From positions 31,072-95,071 of the forward strand of contig DDVW01000003.1 in assembly GCA_002345545.1 (NCBI GenBank): DNA of 64,000 bases, written 5' to 3'. The stretch is from Stenotrophomonas sp. UBA2302. GTDB lineage: Bacteria; Pseudomonadota; Gammaproteobacteria; Xanthomonadales; Xanthomonadaceae. Under the pieces are notes generated by a model. It was not told where the DNA came from. It worked only from the letters and a program-made list of their open reading frames with translations, and made no database searches. The position numbers and the translations under genes are program-made. Each line of letters opens with the position of its first letter. Position 1 is the stretch's first letter. Below, piece by piece: positions 10,356-19,120 of the stretch.

Positions 10356-12251
10356 ATGCCCCCCCGTCTGCCACGTGCGCTCGCCCTTGCCATCGCCGCC
10401 CTGCTGATACTGCCTGCCCCCGCCCCGGCCGACGCCGCGCCAAAGAAGGCGCAGCGCACCACCGCCACGCAGAGCCGGGGCAAACCCCGGGCAAGGCCAC
10501 CCAGCGCACCGCCGCGCCGCGCCGCACCCGGTGCGCCGGCGGTCAAGCAGGACAAGGCCGCGCAGCTGAACCGCATCTACGATGAATACTGGGACGCGGC
10601 GATGCGGCTGAATCCGCTGCAGGCCACCTTCCAGGGCGACCCGCGTTTCAACGACCAGTTGCCCAACTTCCTGTCGGCGGCCTCGCGCCAGCAGGCGCAC
10701 GACTTCATGCTCCAGTGGCGCGACAAGGTCGAAGCAGTCGGCAAGGACGAGCTGCAGGGCCAGGACCTGCTCAGCTACGAGATCTTCATACGCGACGCGC
10801 AGCTCTCGCTGGCAGCCGAGCGGTATCCGGCCTGGATGCTGCCGATCAACCCCTACAACAACCTCAGCAGCCTCATCGCGGTGCTGGGCTCCGGTGCCGG
10901 CGCGCAGCCGTTCCGCACGGTGAAGGACTACGAGAACTGGTCAAAGCGTTCGCTGGGCGTGCCGGCGCTGTTCGACCAGGCCATCGCCAACATGCGCGAA
11001 GGCATGCAGGCCGGCGTGGTGCAGCCGCGCGCGTTGATGGAAAAAGTGCTGCCGCAACTGGATGCGGTGATCAAGCCGACCGCCGAGGAAAGCATTTTCT
11101 GGGCCCCGGTGCGCAACATGCCCGAGGACTTTTCCGCCGAAGACCGCGCGCGCCTCAGCGCCGAATACAAGCGCATGATCGAGTACCGGCTGATGCCGGC
11201 CTATCGGGCCCTGCGCGGCTTCATCGCCACCGAATACCTGCCCGCCACCCGCACCACCGATGGCCTGGGCACACTGCCCGGCGGCCAGGACTGGTATGCG
11301 CACAACATCGCCAGCAGCACCTCGCTGGAAGGCTCCCCGGCCGCTATCCACGCGCAGGGTGAACAGGAAGTGGCCGACCTGAAGCAGCGCATCGCCACGT
11401 TGAAAAAGACCGCGAAAATCCGCGGCTCGATGCAGAAGACCTTCAACACGATGCGTACCGATCGCCAGTTCGTGTTCAAGGATGCCGATGCGCTGCTGGC
11501 CCACTATGCCGATGTCGGCCGGCGCGTCGACGCCGCGTTGCCGGCACTGTTCACTACCCGCCCGAAGGCCGCACTGGAGATCCGGCCGGTCGAGCCGGAA
11601 CGCGTGCTCACCGCCAGTTCCTCCAGCTATCAGCCCGGCAGTGCCGATGGCCAGCAGCCGGGCGTCCTGTATGTCAACACCGGCGACCTGCCCTCGCGCA
11701 AACGCTGGGGCGTGGCCGTGCAGTATCTGCACGAAGGCATGCCGGGGCATCACTTCCAGCTTGGCGCGCAGCAGGAACTGGCCGCACTGCCGCGTTTCCG
11801 CCGTCTCGGCGGCGATGTCGCCTTCGTCGAGGGCTGGGGCCTGTATGCCGAGTCGCTGGGCGAAGAACTGGGTCTGTACAGCGATCCATACGACCACCTG
11901 GGCTACCTGCAGATCAGCTTGCTGCGCACGGTGCGGCTGGTCGCCGATACCGGCCTGCATGCGGCCGGCTGGAGCCGTGAGCAGGCGATCGACTACATGG
12001 TGAAGAACGCCGACCTCAGCGCCACCGATGCCGCCGCCGAGGTGGAGCGCTTCATGGCGTTGCCGGGGCAGACGCTGGCCCCTCGCATCGGCGAGGCCCG
12101 CATCCGCCAGTTGCGCGAGAAGGCGCAGGCCGAACTCGGTGAGCGCTTCGACCCGCGCCAGTTCCACCATGAGATTCTCAAGGACGGCTCGATGCCGTTG
12201 GATATCCTGCAGGCCAAGATCGAGCGCTGGATCGCCAGCCAGAAGACCTGA
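10356..12251 (+). CDS. Exported DUF885 family protein (putative metallopeptidase)
   Basis: A 631-residue protein that starts at the ATG at 10356, with a signal peptide (RALALAIAALLILPAPAPADA). A basic, Ala/Pro-rich linker comes next, then a long helical domain. The sequence HEGMPGHH at residues 459-466 and a downstream GWGLYAE at about 490-496 are hallmarks of DUF885. They resemble an M3/M13-like HExxH-type zinc site, so a periplasmic peptidase role is inferred. A longer open frame begins at 10245 but would bury the signal peptide. The gene ends 18 bases before the serine hydrolase gene, so the two are probably co-transcribed. Confidence 0.88.
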   Translation: MPPRLPRALALAIAALLILPAPAPADAAPKKAQRTTATQSRGKPRARPPSAPPRRAAPGAPAVKQDKAAQLNRIYDEYWDAAMRLNPLQATFQGDPRFNDQLPNFLSAASRQQAHDFMLQWRDKVEAVGKDELQGQDLLSYEIFIRDAQLSLAAERYPAWMLPINPYNNLSSLIAVLGSGAGAQPFRTVKDYENWSKRSLGVPALFDQAIANMREGMQAGVVQPRALMEKVLPQLDAVIKPTAEESIFWAPVRNMPEDFSAEDRARLSAEYKRMIEYRLMPAYRALRGFIATEYLPATRTTDGLGTLPGGQDWYAHNIASSTSLEGSPAAIHAQGEQEVADLKQRIATLKKTAKIRGSMQKTFNTMRTDRQFVFKDADALLAHYADVGRRVDAALPALFTTRPKAALEIRPVEPERVLTASSSSYQPGSADGQQPGVLYVNTGDLPSRKRWGVAVQYLHEGMPGHHFQLGAQQELAALPRFRRLGGDVAFVEGWGLYAESLGEELGLYSDPYDHLGYLQISLLRTVRLVADTGLHAAGWSREQAIDYMVKNADLSATDAAAEVERFMALPGQTLAPRIGEARIRQLREKAQAELGERFDPRQFHHEILKDGSMPLDILQAKIERWIASQKT

Positions 12252-12269
12252 TTCCCCCAAGGAGCCGCC

Positions 12270-13340
12270 ATGCGCCGCTGGATGAACCGACTCGCCCCGC
12301 TGTGCCTGCTGGCATTCTCCACCGTGGCCATGGCCGGCACCGGCACCCCGGCGGATGCGGGCATTGACGGCCTGATGCAGCGTTACGACGGCCGCTTCCC
12401 CGGTGCCGCGGTGCTGGTACTGAAGGACGGGCACCCCGTGTTCCGGCGCGGCTACGGGCTGGCGGTGGTGGAGGACGGCACGCCGGTTTCACCGCAGACC
12501 AACTTCCGCCTGGCCTCGGTGAGCAAGCAGTTCACCGCCGCGGCGATCCTGCTGCTGGCCGAGGACGGCAAGCTGTCCATCGACGATCCGGTTAAACAGT
12601 GGCTGCCCAGCCTGCCGGCGGTCGCCGACACGGTCACGCTGCGGCAGCTGCTCAGCCACACCAGCGGCCTGCTCGACTACGAAGACCTCATGGATCCGGC
12701 CGACACGCGCCAGATCCACGACAGCGACGTGCTGCAGCTGCTGGAAAAAGAGAACCGCAGCTACTTCACCCCGGGCAGCGACTACCGCTACAGCAACAGC
12801 GGCTATGCGCTGCTGGCACTGGTGGTGGGCAAGGCCTCGGGCAGCGATTTCGCCAGTCTCCTGCGCCAGCGCATCTTCCTGCCGCTGGGCATGAATAGCA
12901 CCTACGCCCATCAGGACGGCGTGGACGATGTTCCCAACCGGGCCTACGGCTACAGCCGGATCGACGGCCGCTGGCAGCGCACCGACCAGAGCACCACCAG
13001 CGCGGTGCTCGGCGATGGCGGCATCTATTCCTCCATCGACGATCTGGTCAAGTGGGACGCGGCGCTGTATGACCAGCGCCTGCTGCGCCGCAGCTCGCTG
13101 CAACTGGCCTTCAGCCCGGCCACGAAGACCGATGAGCCGGACGTGCCGCATTACGGTTTCGGCTGGCGCATCAACGGCGATGCGCTGTGGCACAGCGGCG
13201 AGAGCATCGGCTTCCGCAATGTGATCGTGCGTTACCCCAGGCAGAAATTGACTGTGATCGTGCTGAGCAACCGCAACGATCCGGAGCCGTATCCGCTGGC
13301 CCTGGCCATCGCCGGCCGCTGGCTGGATACGCCGCGGTGA
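12270..13340 (+). CDS. Exported beta-lactamase-family serine hydrolase
   Basis: A 356-residue protein of the class C beta-lactamase / D-alanyl esterase superfamily. After a signal peptide (LAPLCLLAFSTVAMAG) it shows the SxxK motif S83-V-S-K86, the YSN triad at 174-176 and an HSGES sequence near the C-terminus that fits the third motif. Such proteins hydrolyse peptides, esters or beta-lactams; the substrate cannot be read from sequence. It follows the DUF885 peptidase closely and its stop overlaps the GTG of the VOC gene (GTGA), so the three may form one transcript. Confidence 0.9.
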   Translation: MRRWMNRLAPLCLLAFSTVAMAGTGTPADAGIDGLMQRYDGRFPGAAVLVLKDGHPVFRRGYGLAVVEDGTPVSPQTNFRLASVSKQFTAAAILLLAEDGKLSIDDPVKQWLPSLPAVADTVTLRQLLSHTSGLLDYEDLMDPADTRQIHDSDVLQLLEKENRSYFTPGSDYRYSNSGYALLALVVGKASGSDFASLLRQRIFLPLGMNSTYAHQDGVDDVPNRAYGYSRIDGRWQRTDQSTTSAVLGDGGIYSSIDDLVKWDAALYDQRLLRRSSLQLAFSPATKTDEPDVPHYGFGWRINGDALWHSGESIGFRNVIVRYPRQKLTVIVLSNRNDPEPYPLALAIAGRWLDTPR

Positions 13341-13744
13341 GCCTGCTCGCGGGCATCCACCACGTCGCGGTGATCGCATCTGACTTTGCACGGTCGCGAG
13401 ACTTTTACGTGCGCATCCTCGGCCTGCGCGTCATTGCCGAGAACTACCGCGGCGGGCGCGACTCCTGGAAGCTGGACCTTGGCCTGCCCGATGGCGGCCA
13501 GCTGGAGCTGTTTTCCTTCCCGGCGCCACCGCCACGCCCGAGCCGGCCTGAGGCCTGCGGGCTGCGCCACCTGGCCTTCCGTGTAGAGGCGCTGGAGGCG
13601 GTGATCGCCCACCTGCAACGGGAAGGCATCGCCTGCGAACCGGTCCGCGTGGATGAATACACCGGCCGCCGCTTCACCTTCTTCGCCGACCCGGACGGAT
13701 TGCCGCTGGAACTGTATGAAGTCCCGCGACAGGTCGAACCCTGA
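13337..13744 (+). CDS. VOC (glyoxalase-fold) protein, YaeR-like
   Basis: A 135-residue vicinal-oxygen-chelate domain protein. It has the metal-ligand pattern of the family: His in GIHHVAVIASD, Glu in LELFSFP, His in RHLAFRV and Glu in LPLELYEV. It is close to the E. coli YaeR type in length and motif spacing. The start is taken as the GTG at 13337, which overlaps the upstream stop codon by four bases; no ATG fits. The reaction is unknown. Confidence 0.85.
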   Translation: MSLLAGIHHVAVIASDFARSRDFYVRILGLRVIAENYRGGRDSWKLDLGLPDGGQLELFSFPAPPPRPSRPEACGLRHLAFRVEALEAVIAHLQREGIACEPVRVDEYTGRRFTFFADPDGLPLELYEVPRQVEP

Positions 13745-13863
13745 AGCCCGCACAACCATGGCGCCGGGCGACCGTCGCGCACTTCCGTACCGCAGCGAAT
13801 GTCGATACATTCGGTGCCATACCGGCATCGCCGGCTGTTGAAACAGACCCTGGGAGGGGACGC

Positions 13864-14310
13864 ATGCACAAGACCTTCAAGACCCTGTTGTTGGCCCTGC
13901 CGCTGGCCATTGCCGGCATCACCGCCGCACAGGCCGACAACGCCAGCGCCGAAGGCCGCTGGCGCCAGATCGACCCGGATACCCACCGCGCCAAGTCCAT
14001 TGTCGAGATCAATCGCACCGGCAATGGCGCGCTGCACGGTCGCATCATCGAACTGCTCAACCCCAGCCGCCCCAACCCGACCTGCGACAAGTGCAGCGAC
14101 GACCGCAAGGGCAAGCCGATCACCGGCATGGAGATCATCCGCGGCATGCGCACCGATGGTGCCAACAAGTGGAGCGGCGGCACCATCCTCAAGCCCGACG
14201 AAGGCAAGGTGTACAAATCGAAGATGGAACTGATCGAAGGTGGCGCCAAGCTGCAGGTTTCCGGCTGCATCGCCTTCATCTGCAAGTCGCAGGTGTGGGA
14301 ACGCATCTGA
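13864..14310 (+). CDS. Exported DUF2147 protein
   Basis: A 148-residue protein with a clear signal peptide (KTLLLALPLAIAGITAAQA, cleaved before DNASAEG). The DUF2147 pattern follows: EGRWRQIDPDTHRAKSIVEI, the LLNPSRPNPTC region, and the C-terminal LQVSGCIAFICKSQVWERI. Four Cys residues suggest two disulfides in the periplasm. A good ribosome-binding site (GGGAGGGG) precedes the ATG. Function is not established. A strong hairpin follows the stop. Confidence 0.88.
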   Translation: MHKTFKTLLLALPLAIAGITAAQADNASAEGRWRQIDPDTHRAKSIVEINRTGNGALHGRIIELLNPSRPNPTCDKCSDDRKGKPITGMEIIRGMRTDGANKWSGGTILKPDEGKVYKSKMELIEGGAKLQVSGCIAFICKSQVWERI

Positions 14311-14332
14311 TCCCGGCCGCAATCTGAATAGC

Positions 14333-14362
14333 GCAGAAACCCGGCTCCGGCCGGGTTTCTGC
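14333..14362 (+). terminator. Strong hairpin after the DUF2147 gene
   Basis: A perfect 13-bp stem GCAGAAACCCGGC / GCCGGGTTTCTGC with a TCCG tetraloop, 22 bases after the DUF2147 stop. The T-tract after it is poor (GTTCTCC), but the stem is strong and lies between two independent genes. Confidence 0.65.
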
Positions 14363-14439
14363 GTTCTCCGGCCGGGGTTTTCCGGCCTGTACAGCGCGAC
14401 ATGCGATAATCGGCGGTCCCCTGTACTCCCCCAACGGCC

Positions 14440-16518
14440 ATGACCCGTACCGCGCTTGTCACCAATGCCCTGCCCTATGCCAACGGCCCGCTCCACCTCG
14501 GCCACCTGGTCGGTTACATCCAGGCCGACATCTGGGTGCGTGCACGGCGGCTGATGGGCGACAAGGTCTGGTATGTCTGCGCCGATGACACCCACGGCAC
14601 ACCGATCATGCTGGCCGCCGAGAAGGCCGGAGTGACCCCGGAAGCCTTCATCGCCAACATCCAGGCCAGCCATGAGCGCGATTTCGCCGCCTTCGGCGTG
14701 GACTTCGACCATTACGACTCGACCAACTCGGCCGCCAACCGCGAGCTGACCGAGGCGCTGTACAACAAGCTCGATGCCGCCGGCCATATCAGCCGCCGCT
14801 CGATCGCCCAGTTCTACGATCCGGCCAAGGGCATGTTCCTGCCGGACCGCTACATCAAGGGCACCTGTCCCAAGTGCAAGTCGCCGGACCAGTACGGCGA
14901 CAACTGCGAGGTCTGTGGCGCCACCTACGGCCCGACCGACCTGATCGAACCGAAGTCGGTGGTCTCCGGCGCCACCCCGGAAATGCGCGATTCGGAGCAC
15001 TATTTCTTCGAAGTGGGCCGCTTCCAGGAATTCCTGCGCGGCTGGCTGGCCGGCGATGTGGCCGTGCCGGGCGTGAAGGCCAAGCTGGCCGAGTGGCTGG
15101 ATGCCGAAGGCGGTCTGCGCGCGTGGGACATCTCGCGTGACGCGCCCTATTTCGGCTTCGAGATCCCCGGCGCCCCGGGCAAGTATTTCTACGTGTGGCT
15201 GGACGCGCCGATCGGCTACCTGTCCAGCTTCAAGAACCTGTGCGCGAAAACCGGCGACGACTTCGACGCGGTGCTGGCGCAGGGCAGCAACACCGAGCTG
15301 CACCACTTCATCGGCAAGGACATCGTCAACTTCCACGGCCTGTTCTGGCCGTCGGTACTGCACGGCAGCGGCCTGCGCGCGCCGACCAGGCTGCACGTCA
15401 ACGGCTACCTGACCGTGGATGGCGCCAAGATGAGCAAGTCGCGCGGCACCTTCGTGATGGCCCGCACCTATCTGGACGTGGGCCTGGCGCCGGAAGCGCT
15501 GCGCTACTACTTCGCCGCCAAGTCCTCCGGCGGTGTGGACGATCTGGACCTGAACCTGGCCGACTTCAGCGCCCGCGTGAATGCCGATCTGGTCGGCAAG
15601 TTCGTCAACCTGGCCAGCCGCTGCGCCGGCTTCATCTCCAAGCGCTTCGACGGCCAGCTGGCCGCCGAGCTGCCGGACCCGGCCCAGTACGACCGCTTCG
15701 TCGCCGCGCTGGCGCCAGTGCGCGAGGCCTACGAGCGCAATGATCCGGCCGCCGCCATCCGCCTGACCATGGCGCTGGCCGACGAGGCCAACAAGTACAT
15801 CGACGACCACAAGCCGTGGGTGATCGCCAAGCAGGAGGGTGCCGACGCGCAGCTGCAGGCAGTCTGCACGCAGGGCCTGAACCTGTTCCGCGTGCTGGTG
15901 GCCGCGCTCAAGCCGGTGCTGCCGGCCACCGCATTGCAGGCCGAGGGCTTCCTCAACGCACCGATGCACGGCTGGAGTGATATCGCCCAGCCGCTCACCG
16001 CCCACACCATCGCGCCGTACGTGGCGCTGTTCACCCGTATCGACCCGAAGATGATCGACGCGATGACCGACGCCTCCAGGGACACCCTCACCGCCCAGCC
16101 CGCCACCGATGCCAAGCCGACCAAGGCTGAAAAGCCCGCCAAGGTTGAAGTGAAGGCCGAAGCCAAGGCCGAGGGTGAGGCTGCCGCGTACATCGGCATT
16201 GACGATTTCGCCAAGCTCGACCTGCGCATCGGCAAGGTGCTCGAATGCGGGTTCGTCGAGGGCTCGGACAAGCTGCTGCGCTTCCTGCTGGACGCCGGCG
16301 AGCTGGGTCAGCGCCAGATCTTCTCCGGCATCCGCGGCAGCTACGGCGAGCCGGAAGCGCTGGTCGGCCGCAACGTGGTGTTCATCGCCAACCTGGCCCC
16401 GCGCAAGATGCGCTTTGGCCTGAGCGAAGGCATGATCCTGTCGGCCGGCTTCGACGGCGGCGCGCTCGCCCTGCTGGATACCGACGCCGGCGCCCTGCCG
16501 GGTATGCCGGTGCGTTGA
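14440..16518 (+). CDS. metG: Methionyl-tRNA synthetase
   Basis: MetG charges tRNA-Met for initiation and elongation. The 692-residue protein has the class I signature PYANGPLHLGH (residues 12-22), and a zinc knuckle with two CxxC pairs (CPKC and CEVC) at about 143-160. KMSKS follows at 330-334, then the anticodon-binding helices. An Ala/Lys/Glu-rich linker (about 545-580) leads to a C-terminal EMAP-II/Trbp111 tRNA-binding domain. A GATAAT -10-like hexamer at 14405-14410 lies 30 bases before the ATG. Confidence 0.98.
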   Translation: MTRTALVTNALPYANGPLHLGHLVGYIQADIWVRARRLMGDKVWYVCADDTHGTPIMLAAEKAGVTPEAFIANIQASHERDFAAFGVDFDHYDSTNSAANRELTEALYNKLDAAGHISRRSIAQFYDPAKGMFLPDRYIKGTCPKCKSPDQYGDNCEVCGATYGPTDLIEPKSVVSGATPEMRDSEHYFFEVGRFQEFLRGWLAGDVAVPGVKAKLAEWLDAEGGLRAWDISRDAPYFGFEIPGAPGKYFYVWLDAPIGYLSSFKNLCAKTGDDFDAVLAQGSNTELHHFIGKDIVNFHGLFWPSVLHGSGLRAPTRLHVNGYLTVDGAKMSKSRGTFVMARTYLDVGLAPEALRYYFAAKSSGGVDDLDLNLADFSARVNADLVGKFVNLASRCAGFISKRFDGQLAAELPDPAQYDRFVAALAPVREAYERNDPAAAIRLTMALADEANKYIDDHKPWVIAKQEGADAQLQAVCTQGLNLFRVLVAALKPVLPATALQAEGFLNAPMHGWSDIAQPLTAHTIAPYVALFTRIDPKMIDAMTDASRDTLTAQPATDAKPTKAEKPAKVEVKAEAKAEGEAAAYIGIDDFAKLDLRIGKVLECGFVEGSDKLLRFLLDAGELGQRQIFSGIRGSYGEPEALVGRNVVFIANLAPRKMRFGLSEGMILSAGFDGGALALLDTDAGALPGMPVR

Positions 16519-16567
16519 TGGACCAGGGCGTGTCATCGCGGCGCGCCCTTCCCGACCGGAGCCGACC

Positions 16568-17158
16568 ATGCAGCTGGCGCTGTTCGATTTCGACCACACC
16601 ATCACCACCTGCGACACCTACAGCCGCTTCCTGCGCCGTGTGGCCACACCCGAGCAGCGCGCGCAGGCATGGTGGCGGGTCGGGCCGTGGCTGCTGGCCT
16701 ATCGGCTGAAGCTGATCTCGGCCGCGCGCATCCGCCGCCGCGTCACCGCGCAGGTGTTCAGCGGCCGCCACGCCGGCGAGATCGGCCAGCTGGCACGCGA
16801 CTACGCCCGCGAACACCTGCCCGGCATGGTGCGCCCGCAGATGCTGGAGCAGATCCGTTGGCACAAGGCGCAGGGGCATACGGTGGCCGTGGTCTCGGCT
16901 TCGATCGATCTGTATCTGCAGCACTGGTGTGAACAGCTGGATGTGCAGATGATCTGCAACCGGCTGGAAGTGCGCGACAACCGCCTCACCGGCCGCTATG
17001 CGGACAGCGATTGCGGTCCGCGCAAGGTGGAGCTGATCCGCCAGCTGTTCGATCTGGACAGGTACCAGCGCATCCATGCCTATGGCGACAGCCGCGAGGA
17101 CAAGCCGATGCTGGCACTGGCACACGAGCGCTGGTACCGCGGCAAATGCTTGACCTGA
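16568..17158 (+). CDS. HAD subfamily IB phosphatase
   Basis: A 196-residue HAD-superfamily hydrolase with the nucleophile motif DFDHT near residue 7, the helical IB cap, SASID (motif II), and a C-terminal [11 protein letters not shown] (motif III/IV). It resembles phosphoserine-phosphatase-like IB enzymes, including those that dephosphorylate lysophosphatidate; the substrate is not assignable. It sits 50 bases after metG and 52 bases before rnfB. Confidence 0.88.
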   Translation: MQLALFDFDHTITTCDTYSRFLRRVATPEQRAQAWWRVGPWLLAYRLKLISAARIRRRVTAQVFSGRHAGEIGQLARDYAREHLPGMVRPQMLEQIRWHKAQGHTVAVVSASIDLYLQHWCEQLDVQMICNRLEVRDNRLTGRYADSDCGPRKVELIRQLFDLDRYQRIHAYGDSREDKPMLALAHERWYRGKCLT

Positions 17159-17210
17159 GCTCCCCTCCCGTAGACGAGGCTGGAGTACGGGCACAGAGCA
17201 GGACAAACGA

Positions 17211-17684
17211 ATGATTACCCAACCCTCATCCGACGCTGCGCGCCACCTTCTCCCCGAGGGAGAAGGAAGGGTTGCGCTGGTCGAACGCCTCGACCGCCTG
17301 CTGCCGCAGACCCAGTGCGGCCAGTGCGGCTTTGACGGCTGCCGCCCCTATGCCGAGGCGATGGCGCGTGGCGAGGCCGGCGTGGACCATTGCCCGCCCG
17401 GCGGTGATGCCGGTGCGCGCGCGTTGGCGCATGTGCTGGGCGTGGCCGCTTTTCCGTTCGACCGCAGCCGTGGCGAGCACAAGCCGCCGCAGGTGGTGAT
17501 CATTGTCGAAGCCGACTGCATCGGCTGCACCAAATGCATCCAGGCCTGTCCGGTGGACGCGATCGTCGGCGGCGCCAAGTACATGCACACGGTACTGGCC
17601 GATCTGTGCACCGGCTGCGAGCTGTGCATTCCGCCGTGCCCGGTGGACTGCATCGAGCTGCGGGGAGTGAGCGGAGAGGAGTAA
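17211..17684 (+). CDS. rnfB: Orphan RnfB-like iron-sulfur protein
   Basis: A 157-residue protein with the RnfB [4Fe-4S] module (Cys36, Cys39, Cys44 and Cys61 in [10 protein letters not shown]...DHCPPGG). Two bacterial ferredoxin motifs follow ([16 protein letters not shown] and [16 protein letters not shown]). In Rnf complexes this subunit passes electrons between ferredoxin and NADH dehydrogenase modules at the membrane. Typical RnfB has an N-terminal membrane helix, which is absent here. Residues 4-21 are encoded by a palindromic repeat (17221-17273), and the last residues lie in a second repeat. No rnfA, C, D, G or E is nearby, so the partner is unknown. Confidence 0.85.
   Translation: MITQPSSDAARHLLPEGEGRVALVERLDRLLPQTQCGQCGFDGCRPYAEAMARGEAGVDHCPPGGDAGARALAHVLGVAAFPFDRSRGEHKPPQVVIIVEADCIGCTKCIQACPVDAIVGGAKYMHTVLADLCTGCELCIPPCPVDCIELRGVSGEE
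17221..17273. repeat. Palindromic repeat forming the rnfB N-terminus
   Basis: A 53-base element bounded by inverted AACCCT / AGGGTT, with an inner 9-bp hairpin CCTTCTCCC (17246-17254) / GGGAGAAGG (17258-17266). It looks like the short interspersed palindromes common between genes of Xanthomonas and Stenotrophomonas. Here it is read in frame as rnfB codons 4-21 without a stop. Confidence 0.7.
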
Positions 17685-17780
17685 GGAGTGAGAGAAAACA
17701 GGAGCAGTTTTCACCTGTGCGGTGATGCGGGCCTCTGCCTTCGCCTGTTCTCACTCCTCACTTCCCGCTTTTCACTCCTG
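17664..17780. repeat. [12 protein letters not shown] repeat cluster between rnfB and ridA
   Basis: GGAGTGAG occurs at 17664-17671 and 17685-17692, and its complement CTCACTCC at 17750-17757, with related TCACTTCC and TCACTCC further on. GGAGTGAGA...ACAGG and CCTGTTCTCACTCC form a long imperfect stem (17685-17757) between two convergent genes. It may serve as a bidirectional terminator. The first copy overlaps the last rnfB codons (VSGEE). Confidence 0.6.
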
Positions 17781-17784
17781 CTGC

Positions 17785-18132
17785 TTACGGCACCACGGCG
17801 GTGATGACGATCTCGATCTTCCAGTCCGGTTTGGCCAGCTTAGCCTGCACGGTGGCGCGGGCGGGCGTGGCACCGGCCGGCACCCATGCTTCCCAAGCCT
17901 GGTTCATGCCGGCGAAATCGGCCATGTCGGCCAGGAAGATTTCCGCACGCAGGATGTTGGTTTTGTCGGTCACCGCCAGGCGCAGCAGCTCGTCGATGGC
18001 GGCCAGCACCTGTTCGGTCTGGCCGACGATGTCGGCACTGGTGTCTTCCGGCACCTGCCCGGACAGATAGGCGACCTTGTTGAAGATGGTCATTTCCGAC
18101 ATGCGCGGACCGGTATCGAAGCGCTGGATCAT
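17785..18132 (-). CDS. RidA family (YjgF/YER057c/UK114) protein
   Basis: A 115-residue protein of the RidA fold. RidA enzymes hydrolyse reactive 2-aminoacrylate and other enamines/imines. The family patterns GQVPEDTSADIVGQT, LRAEIFLADMADF and PARATVQAKLAKPDWKIEI are present, with the Arg of RATV and a C-terminal Glu as expected active-site groups. It belongs to the wider RidA family rather than certainly the archetype. Its start overlaps the stop of the upstream DUF998 gene by four bases, so the two are coupled. Confidence 0.9.
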   Translation of the reverse strand: MIQRFDTGPRMSEMTIFNKVAYLSGQVPEDTSADIVGQTEQVLAAIDELLRLAVTDKTNILRAEIFLADMADFAGMNQAWEAWVPAGATPARATVQAKLAKPDWKIEIVITAVVP

Positions 18133-18797
18133 GGGGCTGATTCCCTGTGGTGAGAGTGGCCGTTATTGTGACCTGAACCGGAAGTTTCAGCTGGTTCTTT
18201 GCGCCCGGCGCGCCACAACGCGAGGGTGACCATCAGCAGCCAGCCCACCACCAGCGCAATCACCAGCTTCTGCCCCAGTCCACGCGGACTGGCGCGCCAC
18301 AGCACATGCCCCCACAGCGCGGCGAAGGTCAGCCACGCCCACCACCACGCCGGACGATGCCAGCGGCGCCAGCGCGCGTCGCGACCGAAACACCAGGCCT
18401 GCACCAGCATCGCCACGGTCACGCACAGGAACGCCATCTGCGCCGACAGTCCGTGTACCAGCGGCGCCAGCAACGGGGTATACGCCGGCAGCCAGCTGTC
18501 GCCGATCGCCACCCCCGCCAGTCCCAGCCCGGCCATGCCGAACAGCGCGACCGGCAGGCCACGACGGGCAGCCCCACGCAGCTGCCCGTACAGGCTCCCG
18601 CCCAGCAGGATTATTCCCACTGCCAGAAAGCAGTAGGCGCTGCGCAACCACAGCCCGCCGGGACCGTGCAGGTACAGGCTGAGCGTGGCACGCACCCAGT
18701 CCAGATCGCTGCGGACGAACTGCAGCCACGTCGCCGTGACGGCGAACAGCAACACTGCGACAAGCACCGTCGGCGCCGCGCATCGTTTCAATCGCAT
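18129..18797 (-). CDS. DUF998-like membrane protein
   Basis: A 222-residue protein with about six membrane helices, beginning at the ATG at 18797 (MRLKRCAAPTVLVAVLLFAV). A TTG eight codons upstream is possible but less likely. The layout matches DUF998. The tail is hydrophilic and His-rich (GHNNGHSHHRES). It is translationally coupled with the RidA-family gene downstream. It resembles, but is not a copy of, the protein at 5539-6144. Function unknown. Confidence 0.7.
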   Translation of the reverse strand: MRLKRCAAPTVLVAVLLFAVTATWLQFVRSDLDWVRATLSLYLHGPGGLWLRSAYCFLAVGIILLGGSLYGQLRGAARRGLPVALFGMAGLGLAGVAIGDSWLPAYTPLLAPLVHGLSAQMAFLCVTVAMLVQAWCFGRDARWRRWHRPAWWWAWLTFAALWGHVLWRASPRGLGQKLVIALVVGWLLMVTLALWRAGRKEPAETSGSGHNNGHSHHRESAP

Positions 18798-18884
18798 GGG
18801 CAGGGAGGCAGGCAGGGGCAAGCTGATCCGGGAGCCGGCGGCGGGATGGAGTACCCGCCTATCGTCACGGCAGGCATTCCGCGG

Positions 18885-19076
18885 TCAGCCTTCCACGTCC
18901 GGATGCCGCTGCTGCCATTCGGCCAGCGCCTGCCGGTACCGGCTCACCTCTTCGGCATACAGGTCCAGCACGCACAGCGGGCAGCCACTGTCGCAGCACT
19001 CGTTCGGACCGGGTTTCTCCGGCGGTTGCGGACGCGGGTCCGGATCAGGAAGGGGAATCACATCGGCCACAGACAT
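18885..19076 (-). CDS. Oxidoreductase-like small Cys protein
   Basis: A 63-residue protein with a proline-rich N-terminus (PLPDPDPRPQPPEKPGP). The motif ECCDSGCPLCVLDLYAEEV follows, matching the short 'oxidoreductase-like' domain (PxPxxxxCCxSGCxxCVxDxY) also found in eukaryotic mitochondrial proteins. Four closely spaced Cys suggest metal or Fe-S binding. The start is the ATG at 19076; a GTG lies one codon upstream. Its role is unknown. Confidence 0.8.
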   Translation of the reverse strand: MSVADVIPLPDPDPRPQPPEKPGPNECCDSGCPLCVLDLYAEEVSRYRQALAEWQQRHPDVEG

Positions 19077-19120
19077 CACACCGGCAGTTCATCGACCCTC
19101 ATTCTAGCCAGCGGTGCCGC

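Noticed and set aside
13444..16617. 1057-codon open frame on the minus strand
   Set aside because: Antisense to the VOC, DUF2147 and metG genes; composition is that of a shadow frame.
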